64,000 nucleotides of DNA, taken from contig QZCP01000679.1 in the NCBI GenBank assembly GCA_003956705.1, forward strand, positions 62,001 through 126,000, given 5' to 3'. Source of the stretch: Brevipalpus yothersi. Taxonomy: Eukaryota > Arthropoda > Arachnida > Trombidiformes > Tenuipalpidae. Shown in pieces: positions 32,497 through 59,571 of this stretch; the stretch's first letter is position 1; every line of letters begins with the position of its first letter. Both the position numbers and the translations under genes were made by a program. Under the pieces are notes generated by a model, which had not been told where the DNA came from, made no database searches, and saw nothing but the letters and a program-made list of their open reading frames with translations.

Positions 32497-34770
32497 TCAA
32501 ATGAAAAAAGACGAATCACCATTTCTCGAGTGGTTTGATTGGCGATTCGTCGTTGGATGAGCAACTTTGTGGCAAGTAAATTTGAGATGGGGAAAGTCGG
32601 TATCTCTTTCCTCTTGAGAGGCAAGTGGTTGTTGGGAAGTGGACGGAGGTGATTTACTGAGCAAAATTCGAATTCTCACTGAATCGCATACGTCGAGCAA
32701 AGTTTTTGCATCCACAACAAGTACATGTGCTTTCTCTAGCATTGCTCGAGTGTACTCATTTTCCACTGTTGTTCGATAATGTTTTTGAGCTCCCTTCATG
32801 TCTTTGATCAGATGAGCCATATCATGACTAAGTACTTTGTGAGCCATCTCTATTTCTCGATGTGACCAGGAAGGTAATGTTGGAACCAAAAAATCAACAC
32901 TACTTAGAAGCCCTCTTAGTTCAGAGCCAATTTTTTTGACTAGATCTAAGTAATTATCTACTTTTTGCTTTTCTGCTGCTTGCAAAAGTTGTCGCACAGC
33001 TTGAACCAGATTAGTCGTAAAGTGATACACATGATCTCCTCGACGATCCAAATTAACGGTGGGAAGTGTTGATACAAGCTTTCCATTACTTTGGGAACAT
33101 CTTGTGCGCTCATTGAGTTTTTCACTACTATCATTCCTTTGATTGAGCGAACCTAGGATGGGGATGAGAAATGATTTTTTTTATTTTCAGAATAACAAAA
33201 AAAAAGTTTTTAGAGTTTCTTACCTTCATGATTAGGATGATTCAATGATTGCAAGGATGATACACTACCGGATAGTGAGAGTTGATCAAAACTTGTGCTA
33301 CTCACATCACTTAGAGAAAGTCTTTTGTTAATTGAGGCGAACATTTCTCGCTCCTCTTGGTGAAGCCATCTCGAATCCTCTTCGGATTCTTTTTGTTGCA
33401 ATTTTAATTTGGATTCAAGTTGTTTCCTTCTTGACATCGTTGAATAATTCTGAAACAGAGGAAATTATACGGATGTGTAAGAATCTTAACTTAATCTAAA
33501 TCAATGTGGACACCTCATTCACCTCATCATCGATAACAGCAATCATTGTATTTGATGGAGAGGCTGGAGCTGTGTAAGCCCAAGCTGGTGGCATTGAGAG
33601 TTGATTTTCGTTCAATAGTCTGGCCAAAACTTGTGGATTAGGAGCAACTATGTAGGTCGAAGGTGCAATAGGCACATTTTTGGGCAGTTCTTGTCGCTTA
33701 ATTGTATTGGGTGGAGTATCATAAGCATGAGATCGTGGAATTTGAGAATAGGAAATTTTTCCATCATTTATATCGCTCGAGGACCGGTACTTCGGATTCT
33801 CTTTCAGTCGTTCGTGTGCTGCTCGAGATTCGGAGGACAATTCATCTTCCAGAATTACTTCCAAAGTCTTTTTAATTTCACTGAAATTAGGCCTTCGTGA
33901 TGGATCGTACGACCAACATTGGCACATGAGGCTGTAGAGATTCGGTGGACATTGTTCAGGAAGACGAAGACGATCACCACTTTCTATTCTGCTGAGAACT
34001 TCATTGTTCTTCACACCTTTGAACGGTTTTTCACCATACATAAATATTTCCCAAACACAGCAGGCAAACATCCAAACATCACTGGCCAGTGTGTGACACT
34101 TGAGAGATATTGATTCCGGTGCTAACCATTTGATGGGTAGTTTACCTTTTGATGAAAGATAGTAAGATGATTCTTGGACTGTGCGAGATAGACCAAAATC
34201 GGCAAGTTTCACACAGTCACAAGAGGAAACAAGAATGTTTCGAGCAGCAATATCTCGATGGACAAAACGTCGAGCTTCCAAATATGACAAAGCAGTGGAC
34301 AATTGATACGAGTATAGTAGAAGAGTATAAGTTTTAATTTGACTTTTGTTGACTTGAAGAAATGATCGCAATTGACCAAACCTTGCCAGCTCCATTACGA
34401 TCCAGAACGGAGATGATGAACACATACCGATTAATTTAATGATGTGCTTATGATCAAATTGTTGCATCACATATGCTTCTTGAAGAAAAGTTAATCTATC
34501 AGCAATATCTGACGATGATTTGCATGTCTTTATTGCTACCGGTATTAGTTCATTGGATGGATTTCGATAGGTACCTCTATAAACATCACCAAATTGTCCT
34601 TCACCAATAATTTTGTCAAAAGTTATTCTATCTCTTGATAATTCATAATTTTGACTTGCTGGTACAGCATAATCCCCATTATCATCCTCACTGTCATCAT
34701 CATCGTCATTTGGACTTATTTTATAATCATTTTCCATCCTACTACTAGACTTGTGGGTGGAATGCTTCAT
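32497..34770 (-). CDS. FAK: focal adhesion kinase without a visible FERM domain
   Basis: FAK is a tyrosine kinase at integrin adhesions. Three exons in phase, 33514-34770 (donor may instead be at 33523), 33224-33449 and 32497-33152, encode about 712 residues against about 1050 in vertebrates. From the ATG at 34770 there is an acidic linker with two Tyr sites (NDYKIS, GDYAVP), then the kinase: GEGQFGDV, VAIK, HRDIAARN, DFGLSR, the activation-loop ESSYYLSS, and IKWLAPES. A linker with EDSRWLHQEER follows, and the FAT four-helix bundle at the C-terminus (HREIEMAHKVLSHDM, ALVVDAK-like LVVDAKTLLDV). The Grb2 site YENV is replaced by VYHF. I find no FERM exons between 34771 and the 3' end of ZO-1. 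Confidence 0.9.
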
Positions 34771-36697
34771 ATTAATTGGCTTCCGTGTTCTTTGTGTTCA
34801 CTTACACACAATATGTTTTACAATTTTCCTTTTGTTATGTCCACTTAATCTTCACATACTTGGGCAAAACTATTTCCATCAAGTAACGATCGGAAACATT
34901 CTTACACCAATAATCAGAAAAAAAACAATAAATCTTTCGTCTCACATTGATCGATGGTGTTGATTGATGAGATTCACTTAGAGAAAAAATCAACAATGTG
35001 AACACACACAAACAGTAGCAAAACCAAACCGGATAAATCACTTTGGTCAAAATGATCACAATATTTCCTATCCAAATGGACACCAGGACCAAAGACAACA
35101 CCAAGAATCAATTAATTTCCATCTAATTCACTATATTTTGATTATGTTCATAATCAAATGAAAAAACATACACAAACACACCAGACCATATTTAGCATCA
35201 GTTCAACATCTTGCCATTGACTCACGTTTCCTTGTTTTTGAGAGAGAGAGAAAAGAGAGAGACTTTTGAGAGTTACTTACAGATGAAGAGAGAGAAGAGA
35301 GAGAGAAGAGAGAGAGAAAGATCTGCATAATCACTTAAACTTTCACCATGAAACTAACATCATCAATCGGTGAGACTGTGGGTATGTGTTGATATCTGTT
35401 TTCCTTTACACTTCCTCTTGTTGATTTAAATATCTCTGATTAGAATGATTCATGAGATTGTGAAAATGAGATGGAAAGAGAAAAAGAGAGCGAGTCTAAG
35501 AGGATATTGAGAGATGCATATTAAGAGGATTTTTGAGAGGCTTAAAAAACTTTCACTTTATCACTCAAATTGGATATCATGCTTTTTTTAGAGAAAATGG
35601 ATAGAAAATTTTTGTGGAGATGTTCTCTTAATTGTGGCTGGAGGAAAAAATTGAGGGGAATTATTTTCTCTCTATTTGCCATTCGAAAAAACTTAACACT
35701 GTCTAACTGTTCGATGTGAAGTTCTTATTTAGAATAATTCTTAATGAAAATCAATTTTCAAAAACGGTTTTACTAGAGATAAGAGGAAGGTATTGAACGA
35801 TATTCTTGATCCTCCTTAGCTCATGTCTTATAAACCCTCCGATCTTTCGTAGCGATAATTTCTGCTATCGATTTCATGTTTTTCTTTCCATCTGAGAGTA
35901 TCAGCTTCCAATTAGTTATGAGCAAATCGAAGAATTCTTGTCAATTATGATTGATAGAAAATTTTTGTTTATTAAATCTAGCAGTATTGATTATAATTGT
36001 AACAAATAAATTAGGTGTAAAAATGGGAAGAAATTATCAGTAATGAAGTGTTCAATGTTATCCTTGTCGGCCTAGCACGATGGGAAGAATTACCTATAAA
36101 AGAAAAACACGAAATGTCATTGATACTATTTTCGTGAGATAAAATACTGATCTGTGAAAATATCAATTAATGGTAGCTTCAACTTAATAAGAAATAATAA
36201 TTAGTGTCACTTTCATCAACAGACTTCCCTTCTATTTAAGAGAAAACACATTCATTAGGTTAGTGGCTCGATGGATTCCTCTAAATCAATTAAAGTTCAT
36301 AAATGCGATTAATAACAGTTATCATTTTCCATACAGCTCATGTCAGATAATTGAAAACCCTTTGCTATCTCTGTGTCAACACTCGAACCTTTATCAGTCT
36401 TTTATCATTCAGATGAAAACTTCACTCAAATTCTCATTCTCATTCCATTCTATTTGACACAATGATCATTCTCAAAGATAAGATCTAGATATTTTTATTC
36501 AACAGATCGATTCGATAAACTTGAAAGTGAAAGTGAATATCTCTAGAATAATCGGATTCTCATTGATTGGATCGTTCAAAAAGATGAAATACGGCAATGT
36601 AAAACTTCCTAGATGAAGATTTTGAGCATGAATTCAAAAATTTTAATTCACGGATTTCAAAAATTCAATTAAAAGTACATCAAATACATTAAATACA
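34771..36697. other. spacer between FAK and ZO-1
   Basis: This 1.9-kb stretch contains the presumed FAK promoter, GA-rich runs at about 35240-35325, and the ZO-1 3' flank. Short frames on both strands (all below 90 codons and started by weak codons) give no FERM-like or other recognisable sequence. Confidence 0.5.
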
Positions 36698-50805
<14,108 letters not shown>

Positions 50806-52322
50806 GGTAACGTGGACTAGGTGATGAAATTTCAATTGTTATCTTGGCAAGGAATTCCAGTGATGATCGTATTTTTTCTCTTATCACACAAAACTTCACT
50901 CCACTGGATTGGCAACAAATTGGAAGGAGTTTTTTGGTCTTCAATAATCCCTAGATTGAGAAAAATTTCGATCCAGGCCAAAGAGGATAACCATAATCAC
51001 ACATAACCTTTTCGTTAAGTTAGGTACGATAAAAATGTATCTCAAAAAAAACTGATAAATTGACGTTATGTGATGTTACACGGTTAAACAATCGTGAGAG
51101 AAACTGAACGCTCTGAAGCACAAAGTCAAAGTTTGCAATGCAAACTGAAAAGATTAGCGCAAGAAGTTTGCGCCATTATTTGCTCATCGAGTTCTGACCT
51201 CTGGTGGAACGTGATTTTATCTAGTGATTCCGATTCTGTTCAAGCTAATTTTTCGATGCCTAGATGATAACACTTCTACGTGCAGATTTGAGGTTTCTCT
51301 TACTTCATCTTTTTGTGCCTCTCCATACACCACATCCGTTGAAACAATAGTACAGCACTTAACGACTATCTGATTGGATGCTCAATTTTTCATCAAATTA
51401 TCCAATTTCCAAACTATTGTATCATGAGAAGCTTCATACTGTACTGTAACCAAGTTTCTGAATTCCTCAGTTTCTCAGACTCCAACAATCCAAACCATAA
51501 TTTCTTTTTCAGCTAACATGTAATCATTCTGAAATCCCCACCTCTATAGGTGGTCTTTGCTTTGGCAAACTCATTAAATAGAATATCCCAAAAATTGCAA
51601 TTTATGATTTGAAACTATTTCGTTATTCGAAAGTGTGACGAAAATTACCCACATTTTCTTGGCGGACAACCTCGATTATTTAACCAGAGGTGTAACATCA
51701 AAATTACTCGGTAAATTAGATCTTTTGATCAAGTTTATATCCACTAGGGTTTTTAATATGACATCAGATAGAACTGATCAGAAGCCATTGTTTCGATCAA
51801 ACATTTGATCACATGAGCCAGTATTTTGGTGGGCTAGTTCGTGTAATATATCATTGCTGACCAACAATGAGTTATCAATTATCGACTCCACCGCAAATGG
51901 GGAAGAAGTAGACAGGAGAAGAAGATCAGTGATGGTTTGTCTGATCATTTTTGTATAAATTTCGTCGATCTCTTCTGAAGATCAACAACTATAAAAATTT
52001 CCTCAAAAGAGTGAAAAGAGTGAGGCTTGAGACTGATTTTGCTTGGACTTACCTTCGATGACTGTTTTTGCCCCAGTTTTACTAGAAATTGCTTTCATTA
52101 AGTTCATGCAGCCAGAAATAGTTTTTCTGGGGTTGAAATCAGTTTATCATAGACTACAACTGTAAACTTATGCCGTGATATGATGACCACGTCCCTGACT
52201 CCCAATAAAAATTAAGGTGCCTCCGCTAATATATGAAAAACTATAAAGCTCTACTTTTTTAAGGCATCTTGAGTGATTTTTAGAAAACCTTAGGAAAACT
52301 TGACTAGCTGGAGGAACTAACA
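50806..52322. other. upstream region of ZO-1 and spacer
   Basis: This holds the ZO-1 promoter. A GACCTCTGGTGGAAC block (about 51196-51210) resembles the one upstream of GHITM. No gene is supported. Confidence 0.45.
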
Positions 52323-53015
52323 TTTTTTTGTCGTTCCTCAATTACTGATGTTCCAATTGAAAGTTGTAAAAGTTCCATATAACTCCGATACACTCTTTTA
52401 ATGGATTCATTGAGTGGAAAGAAGGAAACAATCTCTTTGGAATATTGGGTTAAAATCAAACTCAACTTGACTACGAATCCATTTCGTGCTTCGCAGCCGC
52501 ACTATTAATAGCTTCACTGCAGATCAAGTTTCTTTAAATACTGGTAATTTCAAATAATCATAATGCTAGAATGGATCAATCCAGATAAACTAAAGATTTT
52601 CGATCCTAGAATTGCTAAAGTTTGAAAGATAAGAGTTATCTTTCGAAGAGGTATACATCCTTCGTTAAATCTATGTAACCGATGGACGTAATAATGTTCA
52701 TTCGATTTTATTCATTCTTCGTGTAGGATGAAATTCTTCAGGTGAAAATTGTCACAAAAAGAGAAAAATTATCCATCATGAATGGGAGGACATTGTCTTG
52801 CTTTCGGCTTTCATATCTCTTCAAAAATATACTTTCATTTTCATTTCGCATCTTAGATAGCCACATTGCTAGACACTCTTTCATTTATTGATTTCAGTCA
52901 AACTTTTGTTCGCGCAATTTCCCATATTTAATGTAAGATTCTGGGGATTGATGATCTTGAAATATTCCATGAACCAAGAACAAACTCCACGCAGCTTATT
53001 ACAACATCTCTACCT
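52323..53015 (-). repeat. dispersed 0.7-kb repeat, copy 2 (inverted)
   Basis: This is the reverse complement of copy 1 (11710-12409), with both ends falling at the same place in the unit. It begins about 50 bp beyond the MON2 stop codon and so probably lies in or next to the MON2 3' UTR. The diverged direct repeats that flank copy 1 are missing here, which helps define the ends of the core. Confidence 0.8.
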
Positions 53016-53065
53016 TACAGTTTTAAAGTAAAAGAGGCTTCTTAATCCTGTAAATGATAAGACTT

Positions 53066-56000
53066 TCATGTCCCATTTGAGATGGAGCTCCGTTGAATTA
53101 GTCTAGATTGTGGAGGAGTTAGGAAGTCTTTGTATTCTTGAAGAACCTCTCTAAGAGCTCGGTTAACTTGGGCGTTGTTGGAAACTGTACAATCAACCAA
53201 ATGAGGGTAGAGACTTATCATTTGATTCCACACCACTTGTTCCACTGGTGATAAGAAAATTGAAAATGAGAATAAGAATAAAAATAAGATTACAATTGTA
53301 TATTGCAGAAGTCCTAAAGAGTGTTTCAATTGGGCTCAAAAAATATCACATTACCTTGTTCAGATGGTGCTTTCTTCATCGAAGAAGCTAAAGTTGCCAA
53401 AGCTTGGAGAACAAATGTTATCTCAGCCATACGATGTCTAGGTAAAGGACATTTACCACTAAGTTTTTCGTCTTCAACATACTTTATAACAACTTCGCGA
53501 AATCTTTGAAGTAGAGATGTAACGACCAATCTGTTGACGAGACCATTCTCCTCCATAGAGCTATCGTTCGGTACACTGTTTTTAGGGGAAGCTTGTAAGA
53601 AGATTGTCGGATTTTCTTTCGAACTTAAGAACGAGAAGCGAAGCAATGTATCAAAGCAATGTCGAGCAAACTCTTCGCGTAACCTTCTTGATGACTCTGT
53701 ATCTGCAAGGAGACGAAATCAGGAAGATATTCTCATTTAACTTTAATTTTACCTGTTGGAGATCCTGTTGAGCTCGAATGAATAGAACCTCGATTAAGTA
53801 AAGCTACCATTTGTAAAACAAATTCTTTTGGCATCTGTGATGCAAATGGAAGAACATTATTTCGAATTAGCTCGATAATTTTGACGTCCAAGCTTTCATC
53901 CAATTGCTGATCTTCTAGACTCTGATTGTTGGGAGGTTTAGATGTTGTGAATAGAAAAGATTCAAATACTTGGCCCAAATCAGTCCAAAGGTCGAGTTTT
54001 TGAGAATCTAATGAGATAAGAGTGCTGTTATCAGATCTGTTTATAAAACAGCAATGTACTCACAGTACTGCCTGGCGATTGGAAATCCTACGGTAAGCCC
54101 TGCTATTAAACAGTGATGGGCTAATTTCCATGTGGATTGTGATGGACATGAATATTTGAGCGAAAGCGGAGTTTTCAAAGACTGTAAAGAGAACATGGTT
54201 CATGAAAAATGGACCTTCACCATTTCAATCTTACCTTTATGATATTATGAAAGATACACCCGTCGATAACATGTCTAGACGAGGCAGTCATTTGGTAGAG
54301 GAATAATGCTGACTTCATACACCTTTCACCAAACGGAATGAGACTGAGCTTTGCAATATCAGGCTAGAATATTGAGTAAAATAAAAGCAAATGTGAAGGT
54401 TCCAATTGAACCTGAAAATGACCAAAATCTTACCATTGCGATTGATTTACCATTTTGCGAATGATTGTATGACTTTTGGCTAGGTGGATAACAGGCATAA
54501 TTCGAGAAAATGAGGAATTGATTTATCAAAGTTGGTAGAAGCTTTTCAACATAACAACGAGATTCACTTAAGGACAAATTAGCCAATAGATCTGATTGGA
54601 GAGTTTCCATGACAAATATCACAGCCTCTTGGAGAGGACTTAGCGGAATCATATGGCTATTGGAATCTTGAGGTCCCGAAATAGAAGAAGATGTCGAAAT
54701 CATGAATGTTTGAGTTGCAGCATCAATGGGATATGAAAGGCACTTTTCGAATATCATAAATAGTTTCCTAAAGTCATCAGTTTCAAATGAATCTTTGATT
54801 GGGGAGAAAATAAATGGAAATATACGAATCAATGAGGAAAGAAAAGCTTGTGAAGGGAGATTCCCTGATGAATTATTGGGATCATCTTTTGAAATTCTGT
54901 GATTAGATGTTGAATGGGCTTCGCCATTTCCAGGCTCATTGAGAATATATGACATATGATGCATCCCAATATTCGACCAAACTTTCCACGCAGTTGACCA
55001 AAGCTTCTTATGAGAAGAAGGAATAGAAGAGGACATTTTGGAGAAAGGTTGCGAGATGAAATGATTATTATCATGAGAAGATTGGTCAGGAGTGATCAGG
55101 GAATGAGATGAAGGGGGCGAAGATACACAGAGAACGTCCTTGAAGCCTCGTAAGGCGGCTAGAGACACTTCAATATTCTTTGATTGAGCTGAGCTCTCGA
55201 TATAGCTCAAAAGAGATATCCATGCTCGCTCAAAATGATCGATGGTTGATAGAAATTGGTCTCTTTTGAGACAAAAAATTCTAATCACTCCACAAAGGGT
55301 TAGAACTTGAGTTTCGGACCATTGTTTATGAGCTGTATTGCGTGAGTGATGCAGCAGGATGGAACCAGATGAGCTGCTAGTACTCATATTATTGACGCCC
55401 ATGAGCTTGGATGTTTCAACCAATTTTTCATCGCTGGCGGAATCGGTGGACAGTCTAACACGCTCAAGAAGTGGGAAAAGGACTTGCCAAAGTACTGCTG
55501 ACCATAGACGGGTGTCAAGTATTTCCCCATGAGTAGTGAGAGTTGCAAAGAGAGTTTGACTCGCAGATTTTCTCAAAGATGGCCGAGAATCAGTACAAAG
55601 ATCCCCAAGTTTTGCGAAAAGACTCATCCAAAGACAATCATAAGCTGGTAATACTGAATTAGGATCTTTCTTATCATCTCCAGATGGAACATTCCTATCA
55701 TCAAGATTTTCTTCGATTGTTCGACGATTTTGAAAGAGAAAATCTGCTGTGTCCCACAATGAACTCACAGCAGTCAAAGCAACATTCATTTCTTGAGTCT
55801 GAGAGCCAAATTTAGCTACCGTATCAACAACGAGAACTAAATAAAGAGTAGGAATCGATGATAGAAAATCTTTTATAATCAATTGAAGTGACTGAAAAGC
55901 AATCCGAATTAGATTTTCACTTTGTGAATCATTTATAGCTCCGATAATATCAAGAATTTGGGGCCAACCTTCCCCAATCGATTCCCCAGAGCCCTGTAGT

Positions 56001-59000
56001 ATTTGAATCACACAATCCAATTGCTTTTGTCGGATATCTGCGTGATTTATAGATGATGCACTCTGAAGAGAGGCAAGGTAGAGTTTCTTCTCATTCTTCT
56101 CCAAATCTTTGAGTGTTAAAACGTTTTTTACCAAACAAGTCATTGCCTCAGCTCCCCATTCTCGCATCTTGATTTGTGGATGCTGACATACTTTGAGAAG
56201 GTGATCGGTGACTGGTACCCATAGAATTTTTCTACGATTCAAATTAACTAAACTGGTCTCTAAAAGTTTAGCAACTGCAAACAAGGAAGGCTCACGATTG
56301 CTGTAAGAATTTTCCATCGCTTCCCATGAAAGTTTACAGAGAGCATCAATCAGATGCATTAGAGCATCATCACTCAATTCTCTAAGGGAGAGAATTAAGG
56401 AGAGGAGAATTAGAATTTCAAGAATATTGAGCAAATGAACTACGAAATCACTATAGACAGGAATCCAAGAATTTTGCGAGGTAAACTTACTGCGAGCAGT
56501 AGAATACTCGAGATAGTAAATTGGCCAAAGGGGCATAACTTTTTGGTAAGCACAGGAGGAAGAATCAGAATGTAATTTTAGTATAGGATTGAAGATGGAA
56601 GAAAGTTATCCGATGGAAGGGATTAATTGGAAGAGATTCGGTAACAGAAACAGAGATAGATAATAATGAGCATCGATGTAAAACTTACTGGGAACTCTCA
56701 AAGAGCCTTGATAACATTGCTGATAGAACGGGCAGATCTGGCATTGTGGATGATTGTCCAGTGGCATTGGACCCCACAACTGGACTATTATCTGATCCAG
56801 CTTTTGTGACTTTGAGAGATCCTCCAGTGGATGGTTTGAGATCTAATATCCATGCAAGATGCTGTAAGGTGGTGAGTATAACCCTCCATGAACTTTCCAG
56901 TGTAGATCCATATGAATGAGATAATGTTAATACAGATTTCATGCATTGAAGATTTTTAGCGGTCAACATCACAGGACCAAGTTGACTCGTAGAAGAGGAT
57001 GATTGTGTTGAGAAAAGCGGAGTTCCAACAGCGACTACTTGCTGCCGTAGATCGGATATATCAGATTGTGTCGATAAACGAGGTTGAACAATCGAATTGA
57101 GAGATGATGGAGGGTTATGAGCATGTTGTAATATTCCTACACTCGAAGATAGAAGTTTCAGATTACTCTGAGCCCAATGATTGGATAGATCGTAACTAGA
57201 AGATCGGCTGTGACATGTGGATACACTGTTGGCGATGGAAGTAGTGGACTCAGAGGGTGTCAACGATGTTGGTGACGAATTTTCTGAATTAAATGGAATA
57301 TCTAGATTCAAGAGTGGAAGATTGTAACCAGCAGGAAGTGATGCTCGACACATTGCAATGATTATCGTATCTCGAGGTTTGCCTAGACCATAAAGTCCAT
57401 AGAGAGAGGCAAGCTTTTCCATAGATTTGAGGATTGATTCGGTAGTACCTTCATCAGTTGAAGCATCTAACAAAAGAGATAAAGCCGCTACCAGACCAGT
57501 CCAACTAGAGTTCAATATGAACTCATGAAATAAACGCACGTCCGGGTGGAGACTTTCGATGTTTCGAAGTTTCTCACCGCACGGTATTGAAGGAGAAGAT
57601 TCTTCGAGGAGGTTACAATCTTTCCCGATCACTGATTCGGCACAATATGAGGGCAGATTTTTAGAGGTGATCTCAGGATTCTCTATGATGGATGATATAC
57701 TCTTGACTGCAGCAAGAAGACATAAATAAGCTAATGTTAGTCCATAGCCATCGGGTACTGAAGGGGGCTCTAATTTATCGAGTTGATCCACTAGGTAATT
57801 TTTTGACTGCCCTAAACTCAAGTTGAATACTAGAGGAACCCATATACCACGTAGTGAGAAGGCTGGTTGAGGAGATATAGAAGCATTCGAGTTGATTTGG
57901 TTGGCATTCACAGTTGATGTAGGAGGAGTACTAGATGAAGAGGCCACTGAAGCAGCGTTGATCAGTGATGTTAAAAGACTTGGAGTGATTGGAGGTGAGA
58001 GAAACATCGATTGACAAAAAATACCAATTGCTATAATGAGGTCCCGAAAAATTTTTGAGCTGTTTTGTTTCATATCATATGACTGACAAAAAGAACTGAA
58101 AAACAGAAGACTGAGATGAAAAAAAGGAAGCAAGTTAAGAATATACAATTTACCTCAGCAAATAAGGCTTTTGACACATTTTGTGCAATATTTCTAGGGC
58201 TAGAGCTCGCTGCCAAATAGGCTTATCATTTTCCAAAAATTTGATCAAAAGAGAGAGAAATATCTCTCCTTCCGTTATCTACAGAATATCAAATGATTAG
58301 AGTGAAGAAAAATAAAAGATTTGGATACTTACCAAAAGCGAATAGTAGTTTTGGACTAGAACGGCGACAATCCTCAAAAGTCTTATTGAAATAGGAAATA
58401 TGGGCTTATCAGAGAAATTTGAATTATTTGAGAGACTATCGTTGGAAAACTGTTGGGATGCTTGTATTTGAGCTTGATGGTGAGGCTTGTACTTGATATT
58501 AGGAGAGAAAAGTTTAATCACGAGTGGGCAAACTTTTTCTTTCAGTAGAAAGAGGAATTCCTCATGTTGATAGAATATTTTAGGAAAATTGGTCAAAACG
58601 ATTTCTAGGAGCTCTAGACCGAAAGTCCGAGTCATTTCTACCAGGCCGATAAGCCAAAATGGTTGATCTCCATTAACGAGTTGGAGAAAGTCTTGGAAAA
58701 GTAAAAAAGCATCCTTAGCAAAAGGCTGAAGTGTTTCTGGAGGATTGCGGGAAGTAGTTTTGAGCCTTTCATATTTTACACCCACTCTAGGAGTTGATTG
58801 CAACTCTTGATTCTCGCCTTCAGTTTGAGCTCTCTCGAACACAAATGATGTCAATTGTCTAATTGTGGCCGAGGCGGCATTATTTACCGTTTGATTTTTT
58901 GTGAAATGCAAACGGAAACATAGAGCGAGACTTTTAGCCAGCCCATCTCCATGGATAACATTATTGGAGGATATCAATAGAGTTACAGTTTGCAATAATT

Positions 59001-59571
59001 TCAGCTCTTCAAGCTCAGCCTCCATAAGACTCCATAGGCAATCAACTAAGCTGATGGCTGCGTTTGATGAAACTACCTCATAGCTAATTAAACGCTGTAT
59101 TGCCCCAAGAGAGACTTGAATCATCTTGGGAATCTTAGATTCACAAGCCATCAAGAATGGTTCAAGAAGCTCCTGACTTTCTGAAAGAAGAGCTGTAAAG
59201 AGAAAACGGAAGATGATTAGATAGATTATAATTGAAATACAAGCAATTTAAAGAATACAAATACAAGTAACAGTTAGCTTACCAAGTCGTAAATCTTGAT
59301 GCTTGCTGGAGGCACTTCTGAGTTTAACTATTCCAGCTTCAGCAGCCTGATGAAATGAGCAAGGAGAGCATAATTAGTGTTAGAAAAAGATATAGATTAC
59401 TCCTAGTTAGATCATATGGTGAAAATACACGATATATCCTACCTCCTTCAGTTGAGGTGAGCGTCGTTTCGATTCGTTGGAAACTGTTCTCAAGTCAGCC
59501 TGTAAGCTGTCCAATAGTTTCTTGCCTATCGGTTCGTTAGCAGATAAGCTGATTTGATTTCGTTGTGACAT
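53066..59571 (-). CDS. MON2: MON2, Arf-GEF-related endosome/Golgi trafficking protein
   Basis: MON2 is a large HEAT-like protein related to the Sec7 Arf-GEFs but without the Sec7 domain. It acts with the phospholipid flippase Neo1/ATP9A and Dopey in endosome-to-Golgi trafficking. Eleven exons in phase (59443-59571, 59283-59346, 58333-59192, 58154-58278, 56689-58095, 54434-56381, 54235-54363, 54064-54181, 53753-54007, 53355-53702, 53066-53244) encode 1853 residues, slightly longer than the usual 1700. Diagnostic segments are KKLLDSLQADLRTVSNE, RLHFTKNQTV and SIRQLTSFVFER-like text in the N-terminal DCB/HUS part, IWQRALALEILHKMC, and EPSLFAVAKLLETSLVNLNRR with MREWGAEAMTCLVK. Extra Ser-rich inserts explain the length. 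The ATG at 59571 opens the conserved N-terminus. Confidence 0.94.

Noticed and set aside
34835..35104. 89-codon hydrophobic frame upstream of FAK (minus strand)
   Set aside because: Starts on TTG, no homology to FERM or any known protein, and no splice link to the FAK exon.
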